A stretch of 64,000 nucleotides of DNA from Rhynochetos jubatus (GCA_027574665.1 CM050666.1:7626001-7690000), one strand, 5' to 3'; positions 9,691 to 24,629 are shown, counted from the stretch's first letter. Numbers and translations: made by a program. The notes: generated by a model from the sequence alone, not told the origin.

Positions 9691-12600
9691 AAGATTAGGT
9701 GTCTTCTTCAAGCTGATCGTTGGGGCTGCTTCTGCAGCCAATGGAACAGGAAGATACCTCGTGAACAGATGTCTATCCTGCCGCTTCTGGATTCTTAATT
9801 TAGGATAAGAGGAGCTGTCCGTGGATGTGTCTATCTCTCTATTAAATGTACAGAACCCTGTGCAGAAGGATGAAGAAAGATAGATGCTCTTGAAGGAAGA
9901 AAACTGATTACAACAACAAGAGTAAAAGAAAGGGGATGCATTAGCTTGCCAGTGGATATCTGTGAACCATCAGTACGTGAGGCACTAAGAGAAATGGCAA
10001 ATGTGATCCCAGGCAAGGTTCTTCCAGTAGCAATAGGAAGGCACTGCTGGCATTACACACGGCGCTGCTGGACCCTCATGTCTGTTGTAGTGCAGGTCTC
10101 ATCACAGGTATTAGGACAGGTATTAGTCTACCAGGATGCCTGGTTTAATTGTAAGAGACACTGGCTTTCCAACAAGAGCAGAGAGCTGAAGACTGTAACT
10201 GCCTTACAGACAAGTGCCGGTCCGTGGGTAAGAGAGATGTGTGATGTGTTGCTGGTGGTAGCTAGGAATTTCTGGGGTGCCAGAATCTCTTCCAATCTTC
10301 TGTTTCTAATGTTACAGATAGGAAAGTGTAAATCATCAAAAGCATGTGCATATTTTAACCAGCTTTTTTTCATCCTTTTTTTTTTCCTTTTGTGTTTACA
10401 TGTAAGTACATATATGTGTGTGTACACACATCCATCTGTAAATGCATATTTAGGTGGTTTTGCTTCTGTTGCCTATTGGGTAGCATCGAGGTACTGAGCT
10501 ACGTTTTGTACTGTCTGCAATAACCCACAGAGCCAGCCAGTATTTGCTAATATGCTAAATTTCTCAGTAATTGAGGTGTTGACTTTCGAGCTGTAGGCAA
10601 CCTAAAAATCTCTTCTTGTCCTCACATTACATAAAAATAATAGCAAAAACCCCACCAAATTCAGCGTACGTAAAATCAGTTTGCTTTCTTTGTGTATATG
10701 TGCTTTGAGTGGCAGTGTGTATAGGATGCATAAGTAATTAATGTTGCAAGCTGGAAGAATGAATTATTGTCAGATGGAGGTAAAGCATACAATATGGTCA
10801 AGTAAGCAGTTCCAATAATAGCTGTGCTTAGAGAAGCAAAATGTAATAGAGGGCAAACTCTACGGGTTCCCAGATTGGTGTCGATGTGGAGCTTTGTTGC
10901 CAGTTGGTGACCAGGGGACAGCAGAAGGATTGGTTTTAGCTGAATGCTTTTAAGCTTTCGTGTTTACCACACGTAATGAGATTGCTTCTCAAGCAGTGGC
11001 ACTTGAGCAAAGGGCATAGGTGATTTTAGCTTGATTTAGTTGGTGGAGGTCTAGCTAAAAGCCACCTTTTCCTCTCTCCCTAACTTGGCATTTTCTGGGT
11101 GAGTTACATCTAGGTGGACACGAGCCATGCGCTGTCATTGCTGGGACAGCTGGCTGGGGCAGCACGTGCATCTCCAGCTGGGAACTTAGCTGAAAGAAAT
11201 GGAACTGTCCTAGGGCAACTGGGCTATGCAAACTCCCCAAAGCTGGCACTGCCCAGGGTAAAGTACAGACCCAGGGACTACTCCAGGTTTGGTCAGGTCA
11301 CAGCAGTGTTTTTAATTAATGTGGTAGAGAAGATACAAGGACAACAAAAAGGCTCTTTTCTGTACAAAGTGAACACCAGAATATTAGGTGTGTTGTAGCC
11401 CAGCTGAAGACTGCCCTTTACAGCCAACGCCCATGCAAATATCGCTTTTTATATTGCATAAGAGAAAGAAACTGCAGTTCCCTTGATTACATGCACACAT
11501 ACATAAGTGTGCATTAAGTATCGGTGGCCTCAGGAGTGTCACACACTCAGGCACATGATACCACACGCACGCTCACACACTCGGGGCACAGTCCCTTTCG
11601 GGTTTGCTACCTATCCTACCTCCCTCTTCAGAAACAAGCAGAGTTCACTTTCAAACTGCCCAGTATACAAAGCAGATAAAGGCTGGCATGGAAGAGCCCA
11701 TGGGCAGCTTGGCAACCCTCTGTACTTACTGGTATCAAAGGTCACTGAACACTAAAAAATCAATATGTTGCAGTGCCAGCAGGGCACTGGTGATCCAAGA
11801 TAAAAGCTGCTCTACCACCAGAGACATTTTCTTGTTTGGTACCCACATGGACTGTATTTACTGTGATTTTTCAAGTGCTAGTGAAAATATACGGGTGTGA
11901 AACATGTTTTGCTTTATACTAGCAGGGGATCTGCTTGAGAGGACTCTCTTACTTTAACATCGCTGTTTCCCTGGAAAGTGGCTTTTGCATGCACCTGAGC
12001 TGCAAAGCAAAGAAATTCACTGCGTTCTTGTACTTTACATTCTTTTTGCTTTTTCAGAAGTGTTGTTGGGTTTTTCTGTCCTGGAAGTGCCTCTCTGTTT
12101 GAGTCTGACTTCACTGGTGCTGTTGTAAACCTGAAATAACTACACTGGAGCCATTGGAATGATAGAGGCAAAAGGGAGAGGAGGCTCCAGCCCGGTGCCT
12201 GTCGCTAAACAAGGTTAGAAGCACCATTGGTCAGTTCAGATTCATCTTCTGTGATTAACGCGGATGACAATGGGAAGCCTGGCTAGTCATTTCATACCAT
12301 GTAATGCAAGGTGACTATAGTTCAGAGGACAAAGAAACGAGATTGAGGGTATTTTCCGGCACAGACAGAAGACTGGTTATGAATGTTTGGGGCAATTCAG
12401 TTCCATTGTTTTCTGTATCAGCAGTGAGAACCGAGTGGCGCTTTCTCGCAGATTTCTAGATGTGGTACCAGTTCAGGGGTTATGCCTGAGAATGTGGACC
12501 CTCTGCTTCTCCTTCCTCTTAATACTTGTATCCTTTCTTTCCTTTTGTTTCTCTGGATGCCCAAAATCTGTGGCAATGTTTGCACACTGGTTTAGCTTAA

Positions 12601-14810
12601 GGACGATGCATGTCAAAAGCAACACACTAGAAGCTCACATAAGGACAGAGTTCCTGGTGCTCTCCTATCACCCTTGGGCTGGAGCTTCATTTACAGCAGC
12701 TTTTAGCCTGCTCTAACCAATGATGGGTGACAGGATGGTGCAGGGAGGGAGAGCTACAGATACCACTGACTGGGAACAGTGGCCACCTAGTCTCACCCCC
12801 TCTGGTGTTAGCAGGCTAGAGAGGGCCCTAGCGGAACTCTGGGCTGAATCAGAGCAAAATATTTTCAACTCTTGCTTAACTTCTGGTGGCAAATTCAATG
12901 TTCTAAATTGTGATGCTGGCCCCACTCCTTGGTGTAACATTTGCAAACTGTGTGACATGTTGCCAGGTAATAGTCTACTTATCCGAAATGTGCGTAAAAG
13001 ATAGGACCTGGTGTAAGAGAGCAAAAGAATATATAGCATAAACAATATTTGCTGAAAAATATCTTTAGCTTGTCAGCAAAAATGCAGCATTTGGCACATT
13101 ACATTTTTCAGTGGCTTTGCCACACTAGCGAAGGATACAGAGCAGTAAATTTTACACTTACAATGGTGCAAATAGAGAAACAAAGGGGCAAATCTTTCTT
13201 TCAAGTGCTTGGGCAAGCAAGGGCCAAAGGAAAATCCTGGAGTAGTGAAGGACCAGAAGTAAGTGATTGTGAGACGGATGCACAACAATGCTGCCCTCTT
13301 CATCCGGCAGTCATGCTGCATGTGCTGTCCCAAAGCAGGAGGCGAAGGATGGCTCCAGAAGAAAATGCACCTTCTTGCGTATCAAGTGACTCAGCAGTAC
13401 TCGCTCCTGGGGGCTGAATGGGAAGAGAGATGGATACACAGAGGAAGGGGAGCTGGAGTGGAACAGCTGGGCGCTTCTGCAAGCTCTCCCCATTCTGCTG
13501 GAACCTTTAACACCACAAATCTTGGGATTTGCTTTAGGAATTGAGAACTTGCCCAGAGGCTGAGAAACAACATGACGTGCCTTGGGCTGCAGGAGTCCAT
13601 GTCAGAAACTGGTTAGAGCACAAGCATTTCTGCATCCCACTCCTCTGCTTAGATGAGCAACCCACGCCTCTATAAATCATACAGGAGGCACTTGTGTTCC
13701 TCAGCCTTTGCGTGCATGCAGTAAATCAGAGAGGCTGCGGCCAGGGAAGACCCATCTGCCTGCCGGCTGCCAGGGGCATTGAGCAGTGCTGGCTCAGGCA
13801 GTGGTGACTGAGTCACCACTCTACCCTTACTTTATTTTTAAATAGGGCATGGAGACTTCTGGAGCAAAAAAAGGGTTGCTTCTTCCTTGTCTATTCTAAA
13901 ACGTGCATTCTAGCTATCATTCAATCTGTTATGAAACACTTGTCTTAGGATAAGATCACTGAGGAAGCTGTGGCAAGACAACCCTGACAATTTCTGGGTA
14001 CTGCAGATCTTCTTGGCACTTATCTCTTTGATTACAGTCCTGAATATGCAATAGAAACTACATTTTCCCACTCCTCTATAGTTACTGGAGTTTCCTCGGT
14101 GAGTGTTCCCAGCCCCTGAAACTCCTGTCTCCTTCATTAGCTAACTTATTCCAAAGTGCTGCTGACTGCTCTGTTCTTTATCCTCTCTCCCAGCCTCTTT
14201 GCAGGGCCACCGTATTAGAGTGTACCAAGAAACAGCTTGTTGTTGCTGTATAAGGCACTGTAAAACTTTTTGTTCCCCGTGGTTCTCTACAGGGCAGTCA
14301 GGAGAGACATGAGTGACGGTGGCTTCGCTAAGGAGTAAGACCCTGTTTCTGACAGTCATGCTGTTCGTGCAAATCACGGCAGTCTATTTCTTGAGTGAAG
14401 CATCTCAGAAGCTGTCGATCCCTCTATGTCTTCCACTTGCACTGGAACAGAGAATATTTGGTTTATTCTCTGTAACCACAAACACTTCAAGACTTGACTA
14501 ATTGAGATGCCACATCTCTTCTGCGGGCATTTCAGCACGGAAATCAAGAGGCAACCTTGACTTAAAGCAGGCATGTTGTTTTCTCTCCACTTCGGGAATT
14601 ACTTTTCCCAAAAGGGCTGAGATTTGTTGGCTCTCAGGAAGTGAAACTGTGAGCAGTGAGAGAGGTCTCGGCAATCGAGCGAGGAATTTGCTTGTTGTGT
14701 TTCTGTGATTGCGTGGCTGGATTTTTATTAGTTGCAATGGCTTTTCTGGCTCTGCACAGAACAAAGTGTGAGTAGGATGGGACAAGAATGCTTCCAGGGG
14801 CACTGGAGAG
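9691..14810. other. Gene-free interval
   Basis: Nothing coding is supportable. A T-run plus alternating TG/CA stretch lies at 10,366-10,430. Several 80-120-codon open frames (for example 13,049-13,417) carry no recognisable domain or splice context. Some segments may be further, unrecognisable CR1 debris. Confidence 0.45.
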
Positions 14811-15650
14811 CCACTTTTATGGCCGTCTTAAAATTATAATAAACATAAATATTTAATCCATCACTTTTATTTTTCTGCTAAAAAAGGAAGAATGGAATAA
14901 AATATTAAAGCAGAAAAAGTATTTTTTTAAAGACGGGCTGATAACCTGTTAAAAATGTATGTAGGTATATTGTTGTGCTGCTTTTGCTGCTTTAAACAAG
15001 TGGCTATATTTTGTTCTTATTTAAGAATTAAAGGGTTTGTATGCACATGTCTACAGTGGAGACCCCCAAGGGATTCCGAGAGGAGGGTAAACCGTGGGAT
15101 TTTTTTCAGCTAGTTGGATTGAAATTATTTACCACTTGAATAGCATCTGCAACAGCGTACAGCACGGAAGCAATTTTTCTTTTGTAAGAAGATGAAAAAG
15201 AAATAAAAAAGGAGTCAAAGAGTAAGCAGGCTGAATGGGCCATTAGCACCAAACTCTAAAGATGTAGAAGTCAAATAGGATAGAAAGGCCCCATAAATTT
15301 TTACAACTCCTCGGAGAAAAACACTGTGATTATTAAAACATGAAACCTTGCTTTTCTAAAATGCTTAAAAGATTAATATAGAAATGTCATACTGTGGCTG
15401 CTGGAGGGATTATCCTTAATGGGAATGTTAGAAGTTATTTTAATGTAAAGCAAACATAGCCACTGAAGAAAGATCAAAAGTGGAGCAAACTCAAGGCTCT
15501 TAGTTTCAGGAAAACGAAGTTTGTCAAGAAACTATTTCTACCCTGTTAATTAGAAGGAGCAAATTCTCCATAAATACTGTATATATATGACACAGAGAGT
15601 GATGACCTCATCTAATTAGTCATTACCTAACCCAATCACTAGCACAAGAG
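14811..15650. promoter_or_regulatory. AT-rich conserved-element-like block
   Basis: An extended AT-rich, non-repetitive stretch has many homeobox-type cores (TTAAAATTATAATAAA, AATATTTAATCC, ATCTAATTAGTCATTA around 15,610-15,626). It has no open frame of note and no transposon ends. This texture usually marks deeply conserved non-coding DNA. It is a prediction from composition. Confidence 0.3.
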
Positions 15651-18600
15651 CAAGGCTTAGGTCTTTTTTATGAAAAAAATTTGTTCCCTTTTTGGCTTGG
15701 GAAGTGTATTTTTGCTAGTGCACATTTTTGTGAGGTCATGTGTGCGTGTCCAAATAGTTTTGATGATAATCCACCATCCACAGGCAGGGGAAGGTCGGTC
15801 ACATGGCGCAGTGGCAAATGCTCCCAGAGTTTGTGGTCTTTTCCATGCAAGAGCGAATTCTGTGAGTTTTTGTTTTCTTTTCAATCTAGCATTGTTACTT
15901 TTTTTAATGTAAACTGACCACAGAGCAACATACTGCTTTGGCCTCTATGTGAGCCTTTGAAGCCTAAATAAAAACTTCAGTGCTGCTAATTTAGAGCAAG
16001 AAATGTAACATTTTCTTTGCTGTTCAGGATAGCACTTAATTTGCTGTCTGTCCGTGTTTGACCGCTGCTGCAGTCGAACACCTGATGCCGTTAGACCCCC
16101 AGTTAAGCCGCGCGAGACTATCAATTCCAGAAGCAGTAATTGGTTTACGAATTGTGCTGCCGTCGACTTGTTTTTTCCGCCAACATGAGGCACAAAACCA
16201 CACTGCACCATGCAGCAGTCCTCACACATTGCTGCCCTTGTTTCCCTGTGAAAGGGTTGGACTTGCGGAACACAGGTTCTTTTAACATTTATTTCTATAA
16301 AGATCCGTCATGCCCGTACTCAGCCTGAGTCTCCCGGTTTCGCTAAAAACTTTCCCAGAAAGAAAGAAACTGCTAAATCATTCTACCCAGTGCAAAAATC
16401 CACTTACTTGAACGTTCACTGTCATATATGACAGCAAGATATTACTGGGTAATATGAATATTTTTTCTTGAAAATAATTGCAAATATTTATAGGGACATT
16501 TCATTCAGATCTGCCCAAATCTGCTGCCTCTTTCCCTTGCCTTATCCTGGACATGAAAATAAACGTAACAGAAATTAATGCCATTTTGTACCTGCTTGCA
16601 GCCCTGCGAGTAGTCAGCCCTCAGTTTTCAGTTCAGACAAGATATCATCACCTTGTAGTTCCTAGTTACCAGAAATTTTGCTCCGAGATGGAATCCATTT
16701 TTCAAGAGCTCTGCAAGCGAAAGATGGTCCTAACAACAAGGTACTGCAGTGCCTGCGATGCAGAGTGCAGTGTGCTGAGTAATCCAGTGGAAGGAAGGTC
16801 TGAGTTGAAATACAAGAATTTAGTTAATTGTCAGGATTATTAAGACTTAATCTTTATGGAGTCTGTAAAAAACAAAATTTATCAAACTCCAAGCAGTTTT
16901 TTTGAAGAAGCTAAAATGTATCCCAGAATATAAACTGTAGACATGGTGAAACAGGGGTCAGTATTTATGGAATCAAACAATTTATATCAGAAAACAAATT
17001 CCCATTAGATTATGCTCCAGAGTTGTACCTAGCAACTCTCGTTAGCATTATTTTTACTTTCTTACAATTCTTTTTAAAAACACAGCAGTGTCAGTTGGCA
17101 TCTTGCACCTTTTCTCCGTACAATTCTGGAAAATAAGCTGTTAAGATAAAACAAAAGGACCATCATTTCCTGATCTATGCTCACTCTCAAATGCCAGATT
17201 CATTCATATTTTCCTCACCAGTCTGGTGCCACAATGGTGAAACCAAAGCCAGCCATTTTTTGTTGTGAGCCGTGGGCTACAAGGCAAATCATACAACTGA
17301 AGTGGCTATGGCAAAACGGTCAAGCAGCATATTCAGCAAGTGGGCAGCATCCCTGAAAGAGAGGGCTGTCGTTCTTGCTCCATGGTGTTCCTTTAATTTG
17401 CAGTATAGTACAGCACAAGAAAAAGAATCTGCATGCTCTATTCCCTCATTACAATGATTATTTGATTATTCGATCAAAAGCAGGGTAAGAGCCATTGCAC
17501 AGAAGCTCAGAATTTGCAGCCTTGTCCTGCAGAGCTTGTACTCATTCTTACACATCAGTGCCCAGCTCAGAATTCACAGTTACAGTAGTGAGTTGAGCAG
17601 AGAACTTGATTTACAGGGTTGTAGGATCATGTCTGTAAACATTCTCCTCCTTCCCCATTTGCGTTCAGCGCTCATCACTCATTAATGCCCTGCCTTCTCT
17701 CATCCTCACACTGTATTTCCAAAAGGACTCATTTTCATAACTGACTTGCAACCTGGTCACTAAACTGACAGAACTGAAATAAGGAATTTTCTAGTCACAT
17801 GGTGCCAAATGCAGTGACAGTGCAAGGATCGTGTGACCCTCACTGCTGAGCTTCCGGCCCGGCAGAGAGGGTGGGCACGTAGGGGACAGGACGGGACTGC
17901 TTCATGTCCACAAAGAATGGTAATTCTGTTGAAATCAACTCTAGCAGGGGATCTCTGCACGCGGCAGCCATGGCGCCTGTGTTTCACCCTTCTAACCTGC
18001 TTAATCCTTGTTCAACCTGTTGATGCTGCCCGAAAGACAAGGAACCATCTGTGCTTGGATTTTTTTTTTTAATGTGAACATAAATTTGGTGGTTTTCATG
18101 TCATTTCACATAGCGACTCAAAATCTGTGGAATGAAAATTTCCAGTCGCTATGAAACAAAACATTTCAGTGCTCAGAGTGAAAATACCCGATATGCCAGT
18201 ACCCGTGCCTTGCATTCCAGGTGTCTGACACCCATTTCTGCATGCCCCCCCACCGTCAATGACTCTGCTTGAAACTGGAACAAGACATGCTGGTGTGTAT
18301 GTTGTATTTCTTCATGTTGCCATGGGAAATGAGCTATAACCCCAACAATGTTGATCCTCTCTGTTTTTCTCTAGTGTTTTCTGTTTGTGTAGGTCTTAGT
18401 ATGACAAGCAAGACTGGAGTGTGTAGGTACCACTTAATGTCAAAAGAGAGGCTCCACTGCATCCATTTAGTATCCAGAAGCTCGGGAACTTTCATACAGA
18501 AGCAAGACAAGATCATGAACAGGATGGGGTACTTGCTGGACCACAGCTGATCTTAGCAGCCAGGAGACTCGGAAAACAACTTTTCGTGTTTAATAACAGT

Positions 18601-20245
18601 AGCAGACAATTGCAGTGTTTTCTAACTGCTCTTTTCACAACGCCTTGGAAAAGTAACCCAAAAAGAAACAGTTGTATGTTGTGAGTGATGCGGTGCTGAA
18701 GAAAGAGTAAATCTGTTGCTGCCCAGACTCCTGAGCGGAACACCAGGTTTCATGAAAGGTGGCAAGACACAGCACAGTTGGCTTCACAGCAGAGCTTCCA
18801 GGCACTCGGTGGCCCTGATTCATCGTTCCACGGCACCAGCAGTGCTGCCGTGCCATGTAGGTTAGCAGGTCTCGCCAGACTCGCTGGAGAGACACTGGTG
18901 TGGTGTAACCATTGAGGAAATCAGACATAAGATAGACTCAAAAGTGCCTTAAGGTGGGAGTTGTCTAAAGCAATTGAGCTCTTGCAGCACTTTACATACA
19001 TGGAGATACATGGAGTTTCTAGTGTGGAAAAGGGACTGACGCTTCCCTGCGGGCAAGTGGCTGGTGTTTCTGTTTACACCTGCACGCAGAGAGGGATCAG
19101 AGTTCCCGGTTCAGATGGGCGATAGCTTACAGCCAAAGCAAGGGTATGAAAATAACAATCAAGAACTGGGCCCTGAAATTCCCAGTCTAGTTTGTGCTCT
19201 GTGCAGATCTTGGCCACACATCTCTTCTGCTTATGCCAGCTTTGCACTTGGAAAAAATTACTTCTCCATAGAAGAGTTTCATTCTGCAAGTATAGGCAAG
19301 TAAGCGGCAGTGTGCCGGTGGGAGAGGGAAAGGGATGCAGCAGGTTTCCGTAGGACACCATTTTGGGTTGAGCTGGCAGCAGCATCAGAATGGGAGTCAC
19401 TTGGACAGCGCCCCGTGAATCCATCAGACAGATCTTGGCGAGACTGGATCTAAAGGAATATTTTAAAGAATTATTAGGCGCAATTTCCCAGCAATAGTGA
19501 ATACCCCAAATATACCACTTACTGGAGCTGAACCATGCGGAACAGCCATTGCTGCTTTAGAAAATGCACAGCTGTGCTCTGGCTGCTTGACATGCAAAAA
19601 CTAGCAGAGAGCTGTACTTTAAGTGTGGGAAGAGGATTTATTCCACCAGCAGGTTCCTGCAGGATTTGTGCATAGCACAGAGTTAGTGTCTGGTGATCAG
19701 AGCATTCACTAGCAGAGTGCATGCAGCGAGAATGAAATGCACCTCACAAACATCCCTTTGTATGACAGCTGTAACACAACGTGTTTGGATGCAAGCCTGG
19801 GCATGGTTCTGTGGAAGACCCTGTTTACCCTTTATCGTGAGCGTCCCTGCACACTGCTGTTTTGTCACATGTGACTAGTTTTCAGTTTTACATGGTGGGG
19901 GGCTCTAAGGCAGGTTTCTGAAAACAGAGGTGAATCAGTGACCTCATAGAATGCTGTAACTGCCAAGAACCCTGTGGAGAATAGGAACACAACCATATAA
20001 AGTGAGATACAATAGAGGAAGCTGCATGCAGACACACGGCAAGGGAGTTAGCAAGCCGTAAAACTGGGACTTGGAAAAAGCCATCAAAAGGGAGAGAATT
20101 CTTCATTTTCTTGCTCACACCTTTTCATCAAGAAACAGAGTGGCACACGAAGGATGCAGGATAGCACAGGGGAGAAGCGAGCTGGCCTGAAAAACAGTGG
20201 CAGGAGCTTCCAGGCTGCTCCCAGGCCCCAGTGCTGAATGTCCTG
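15651..20245. other. Gene-free interval
   Basis: No exon is supportable. The part at about 16,040-16,210 is locally CpG-richer than its surroundings (CGAAC, GCCGCGCGAG, GCCGTCGAC), possibly a small regulatory element. A roughly 120-codon open frame at 16,478-16,843 has no recognisable domain. No transposon is recognised. Confidence 0.4.
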
Positions 20246-20365
20246 CCAGCGCATCACGGCAGCAGCACCAGTGCAGCACCAGTGCAGCACCGTTGCAGCA
20301 GCAGCAGCATCAGTGCAGCAGCATCAGCATCACCACCACTGCAGCAGCGGCACCAGCGCAGCAAT
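20246..20365. repeat. Imperfect CAG/CAC trinucleotide-rich tract
   Basis: About 120 bases are built from CAGCAC, CAGCAG, CATCAG and CACCAC triplets with interruptions. It is a degenerate trinucleotide repeat. On the + strand it could read as Gln/His/Ser-rich peptide, but there is no flanking exon structure. Confidence 0.8.
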
Positions 20366-23300
20366 CTCCTGACATCTTGTGGCTTCGCTGCAGAGTACAG
20401 CGATCCCTTCCCCCACTGGGTGTCAGCTGGAGCTGACCTTGGCATTAACCGCAGGCACTGGAGATCCTTATATATAGCTACATTCCTCTCGCAGATGCAG
20501 GGCCACTTCTTATTCCCTCCTGTGCAAGAATGAATGTGTTCGAGTCAGCCTGTGTTTCCCAAGCGCTGTGTATGAGGTTTACCCTGATTTACACTGAAGA
20601 GGCCCCTACATTTGCACTGAATACAGAGGAGCCCTACATAAACTGGATCCCAGGTTTTGCATCTGCATCCTCCTCTTAACTGGTGGAACAATACCCAGCT
20701 CCAAACATCCCAAGTTTGCTATAATCTCCCTCAGCCCCACCAGCTCCCTGATGCTCAGACTGAGGTCTGCTGATCAGAATCAGTCATTTCCTTTGGTTGG
20801 AATGGCCCAGCTTCTGTGCTAGTCATGCATGATCCCTAGAGGACAGAATGGTAATGTTAGGTATTTAATAAGGTGTATTTATTTTTAAACACTGATTTCA
20901 TTTTTTAAAAATCATGTCTATTAAGAATGTTAAATTTACTCACACAGAAATCCTTACAATGCAGTCCTAACCTCTTTCATCTAAAAGTTACTGCTTGCTT
21001 CTTGAAACATTCATGGACGCGTGTTTTCTCATCTAAGTTGCTGAGACTCAGTCTGGTATTTGCCTTAATTACTCAGTTTCAGATCTGGGAAAATGATGAC
21101 CTACACTGAATTCTGTACACAGAGAAATTAAATCATTTTTCTGGTGTCGGGTGCAGTTGGATCTCCCCTGGGTTCCTCATTACACTTGCTCTGGGCTGAA
21201 TTTGCAGTGGAAGGGCAGAGCACAGTCAGAGCTGGGGCTTTCAAACACCACGGCTGGGACTGGTGAGAGCTCAGGCTGGGGTTGGAGAGGTGCTGAGTGA
21301 TGAGGGAAGAGGAGGAAATGAGCTGCTTCTTGGTTATTATACTCAAGTGTATTATACTATACACTATATGTATATTATATATATTATAATGTGTATTATA
21401 TATGCACATTATATTCCACAGATTGGCAAAACATGGTGCCAAGGAAAAGTGGCACAGCCAGTAGTGACCATCATTCTCTGGCAGCCCTGCATGGAGAAGT
21501 AACTTCCACACTCCAGTCCCTTCCCTCCTTTAGGAAATGTGGTTCAAAGGGGGAAGGAAATGAGATGGAAAAGGGGGAGAGAGGACTCACTTTTGAGGGG
21601 AAAGCGGTGGCTAGCATCAGGGCTAGAGAAAGAATATCGCTGTTTCCCAAGAAGGTCAGCAGAAGTAAACAGAGAAAGTCATATGGTCAGTTTGTAAGAA
21701 TTCATCCATGTTCCCATTCTCCTCCCATTCTTTCACAGGCTGGAAGCCACCCTTGGAGGAGACCGTGCGGCAGGGATGGCACTGGGAGGAGGCAGAGCAG
21801 AGTGGCTGGGAAGCCCTTCAGGCAGCTGAAATTTCGTTTCTCTTCATGTCTGTGGGAATCCCAGAAGATCTGCACCGTAGGGAGGTAGGGATACTGCTAC
21901 GGTTCCGCTGGGCCTGTCCGCTTTACCATTGGGCACAGACATCTCCAACAAGGGCTGTATGAGAAATTTCAGCTATTAAAAAAATCCAGCTGGCCTGTTT
22001 CAGTTTGAAAAAGTCTGGAGCAGTTGAAGTGGCACTAACACATGAGAGCTTTCTCCCGATCCTCAGTATTTTCGGTGCACTTACAGCCTGTCATTTAAGA
22101 AACACGCAAAAGAGCAAACTTTCATGCCCTTCATACAGGGTCTTCAACTTTGTGATGGTCTTGGCTGAAAATAGGAATGGATCTAATGGACAGATGCTCT
22201 GATCTGTGATGAAACTTGCACTAAGGTTTTAGAAGATAAATCACCCCTGACTTAGTGTTACTGAAATTACGGTTGTGGTTACTGCGGCAGTGACTGCAGT
22301 GTAGACACACCATTTCCAGTTCAGCTCTATCAGTCCCTTTGTTGAAGCCTGCTGCAAGTGGACAATTGACTATTTGTAGCTTGTGGCTATTTTCTCAAGA
22401 GAAGTTACAAACTGGAAGTGATACCAAGTGTTAGACAAGGGCAAAACAAGGCCCAGAATGGAAGGCATTAAAAAATTTGAAAATCCCCTTTGAAATATAA
22501 GTAATTATATATGTGTGTGTGTACACACACCCACATGCAGAAGTGCATGTGTGCGAACGTTTCATTTAACAAATGAAATTACATTTTTGAAAATCTATAT
22601 GCAATGTTCTGTCGCTGCGAACCAAAGTCATCTGTTTATCCTGAATGCTAAAGAGGGTGAAGGCAGCTGCAATTTGAGCTTCTCCACACTGGCCAGCTGG
22701 TAGCTTAAAGCCAGCAAACAGGGAGGGGGAGGTGAATTACCACACTGCTTGGTGTTAGATGTGGTCACTGTACAAGATAGCTTTGCAATTATGAGGGTTA
22801 AGATTTACATAGGAACTGCTGGGCTAACACTGTTACCTATTTTTTTACGACGGAGCGGTGTCTGGAAGCTCAGCACCGAGTAGCCTCCAGCACCACACAC
22901 TGATTCAGGGCCACCTGCGCAGAAACAAATGCACTGCTTAGTTTTTCCATACTTCCCGTTTGTTTCTCTCAGTTGCCTTTGAATCACTGTAAGTGTCAAG
23001 ATGCTGTAAGTGGTATTCAGTTACAAACACCGGGAGTATGGGATCATCGGTAGAAACTGGAAGCATCAAGCAGGTCAGGTCAAACTCCTTATAGCTCCAG
23101 AGTGCCCTTAGAGGATGCCCTACACTTGATGTGTGTACGGGAGAGACACGTTACCTTGCTTCAGCAGCTGCATGTGGAGAACTGGCACAATGGCATGTAT
23201 AGGGGATGCGTTTGAATGGCTAACAAGAAGAAAGAGAAGGGAGGAGGCAATGTGATTTATATCCATTTCATTATTTGCAGTGACAAAATGCTGCATATAA

Positions 23301-24540
23301 GCCAGCTACAGCTGGATTTCTTGAGCAAGCCCAAGCCCCGGTGTGCGTGCAGCTCCCAGATTGCCATGGGCGATACCTGTGTGCAAGTCCTCACATATTG
23401 GCACGCTTTAATAGCAACGTGCAACCTGTTTGTCACCACTCTGAATTGGCTGTAGTGATTTCTGTATTCATCCTTTCTCTGCACCCAGATTTTACGATTT
23501 CCGCACCACAACGTAAAAGCTGTACAGCTCTTAATCAGCCATGTGGAAAGGCGATGTTGAATGTATATGCATGCAGCGTGTCTGGAAGCATTGCCATATT
23601 TTTCTCTGAAGAATTTATTTAGGTTATGTAAAAGAAACAGGAACCCGTGGGTTTTCATTTGGTGGTTCTCCCTCTGTTCTGCTTGGCTTCTCAGCTTTCA
23701 ATAGATCCCAAGGTCAGGCTGTTATTTGTTGCTAGGCCAAAGTGGCAACCTCCCACCCTAACAATGCTACTATCTTCATATCATCTGAGCTATAGGGGCC
23801 ACATTGTGATGCTTTGGCAGTGTTGCTAGGGAGGTTGCTAGGTTAGATTGATGTCACTATGTGGGTTATAAATTGCCTTTACCCTGCTGGCCCTAACTTG
23901 GCCCCATAACACAATGATCTAGTGGATGGCATCGAAGTGTTCAAATGATACATCAGAGCAACATCTTTGGACCCTGAACTTGGCAGCAAACACATGTTGT
24001 ATCTGTTTAGCAAAGGAACCCACTTGTAATCTAGAGAAGAAAATAAGCAATTACTTTGGATAGTACAACTGACATAAAACGCATTCTTTCATGTCCAGGA
24101 ATTAAGAAAACTGATGAAAAACACCTAGTTTCTGACCCACATATGTGCACTAAAACCGAAACTTTCCCTTAACACAAACTGTGTGCCCTTTACATGCCCC
24201 GCTGTTGAGAAAAGGAAGGAAGTTTTATAAAGATGAAAGTGAGAGCTGAGAAAACGAGGTAGGTGAACTGAGAATTTCCCAGCTTGAGTAGTGCGTGTCA
24301 CAATCTCAGCTCTACTGAAATATCCCACCAATGCCTTGATTATCACACCTGTTTATTCCAGCACAAAAGTGCCGTGCCACATAGTCAAATTATTTGCATG
24401 TTTCTGGTTTGTGACCTCAAGGGACATTTTAATCTTGCCTGTTGCAAAAAGTAGTAACAGCTGAAGAATGATGTTAATTGATTTTTTCAATATATTAATA
24501 TAGCAACACTTAGAAATTCTATGTCCCGCAGAATATAGAT
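20366..24540. other. Gene-free interval with short simple repeats
   Basis: No exon is supportable. It includes an AT-rich imperfect TATA-type repeat at 21,336-21,420 and an alternating TG/CA stretch at 22,508-22,533. The remainder is unique-looking sequence without recognised transposon ends. Confidence 0.45.
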
Positions 24541-24575
24541 GTGCGTGCGTGCGTGCGTGCACGCGCACGTGTGCA
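24541..24575. repeat. Alternating GTGC/GCAC tract (Z-DNA-prone)
   Basis: About 35 bases of strict purine-pyrimidine alternation, GTGCGTGC... switching to CACGCGCACGTGTGC. The composition favours left-handed DNA. The strand switch in the middle makes it partly self-complementary. Confidence 0.85.
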
Positions 24576-24629
24576 TTTCCTTTCTTGTGAAAAGAAATAA
24601 ACAGAAATAGGTAAACATGCATGCCCTTC

